A stretch of DNA of 6,281 nucleotides, from contig JANXTV010000277.1 of assembly GCA_025352185.1 (NCBI GenBank), positions 1 to 6,281 of the forward strand, given 5' to 3'. Below the pieces are notes generated by a model. That model was not told the DNA's origin and ran no database searches. It saw only the letters and a program-made list of their open reading frames with translations. This document shows, in pieces, positions 6,249 through 6,281 of the stretch. Made by a program: the position numbers and the translations under genes. Numbering within the stretch: the first letter of the stretch is position 1; each line of letters opens with the position of its first letter. This stretch comes from Oligoflexia bacterium (GTDB lineage: Bacteria; Bdellovibrionota; UBA1018).

Positions 6249-6281
6249 TTATTCCTGACCGTCGGTCTTCGCCATGTCTTC
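6249..6281 (-). CDS. Possible 3' end of a convergent gene cut by the window edge
   Basis: Read on the minus strand, the last 33 bases give EDMAKTDGQE followed by TAA. The stretch is short and hydrophilic, like many protein C-termini, and it would converge on the lipoprotein gene with the stem-loop at 6189-6212 between them. Eleven codons can be open by chance, and no family can be named. The gene is suggested by arrangement only. Confidence 0.3.
   Translation of the reverse strand, partial: EDMAKTDGQE

Noticed and set aside
6257..6267. GACCG/CGGTC palindrome near the window end as a minus-strand terminator
   Set aside because: The stem is at most four pairs with a three-base loop, and the T-run is too far away. 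It also lies inside the possible coding end.

Overview
The window reads like chromosomal housekeeping DNA from a Gram-negative bacterium. Two secreted products support an outer membrane: a signal-peptide beta-barrel protein and a lipobox lipoprotein. Base composition is moderately GC-rich and visibly CpG-rich. The wording of the queuosine enzyme (a YSRAYLHHL stretch after its zinc cysteines) and the gene mixture recall Bdellovibrionota/Oligoflexia or related delta-type lineages. That placement is an inference from remembered family patterns, not a search result. Nothing points to phage, transposons, CRISPR or rRNA/tRNA genes, and coding density is about 94%.

Left part (18-1855, plus strand): two tRNA-modification genes overlap by 4 bases. 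The first encodes a DTW-domain tRNA-uridine aminocarboxypropyltransferase-type enzyme and the second encodes tRNA-guanine transglycosylase (Tgt). They form a probable translationally coupled pair. Tgt ends tail-to-tail with a minus-strand ABC-F ATPase gene of the YbiT type (1852-3450), and both genes use the same CTAG for their stop codons. This ABC-F protein has one intact composite ATP site. The other site has lost its Walker A lysine, its catalytic glutamate and a recognisable signature motif.

Middle (3451-3923): an 88-base spacer with a perfect 8-7-8 inverted repeat lies in front of the ABC-F gene. Upstream of it is a minus-strand gene for a 91-residue protein of unknown function. A 109-base divergent intergenic region follows.

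Right part (3924-6188, plus strand): an outer-membrane beta-barrel protein with a FadL/PorV-like N-terminal NPAG motif and an unusual basic periplasmic tail is followed 69 bases later by a lipoprotein. The lipoprotein has a dual-specificity/tyrosine-phosphatase-like fold whose active-site loop keeps the cysteine but has alanine in place of the arginine; it also carries two DxNxDG calcium-loop-like motifs. The two envelope genes may be co-transcribed. A GC stem with a GUGA loop follows, and the last 33 bases may be the 3' end of a convergent minus-strand gene.

There is no clear multi-gene novel system here. The best leads are the degenerate phosphatase-like lipoprotein and the asymmetric ABC-F ATPase.
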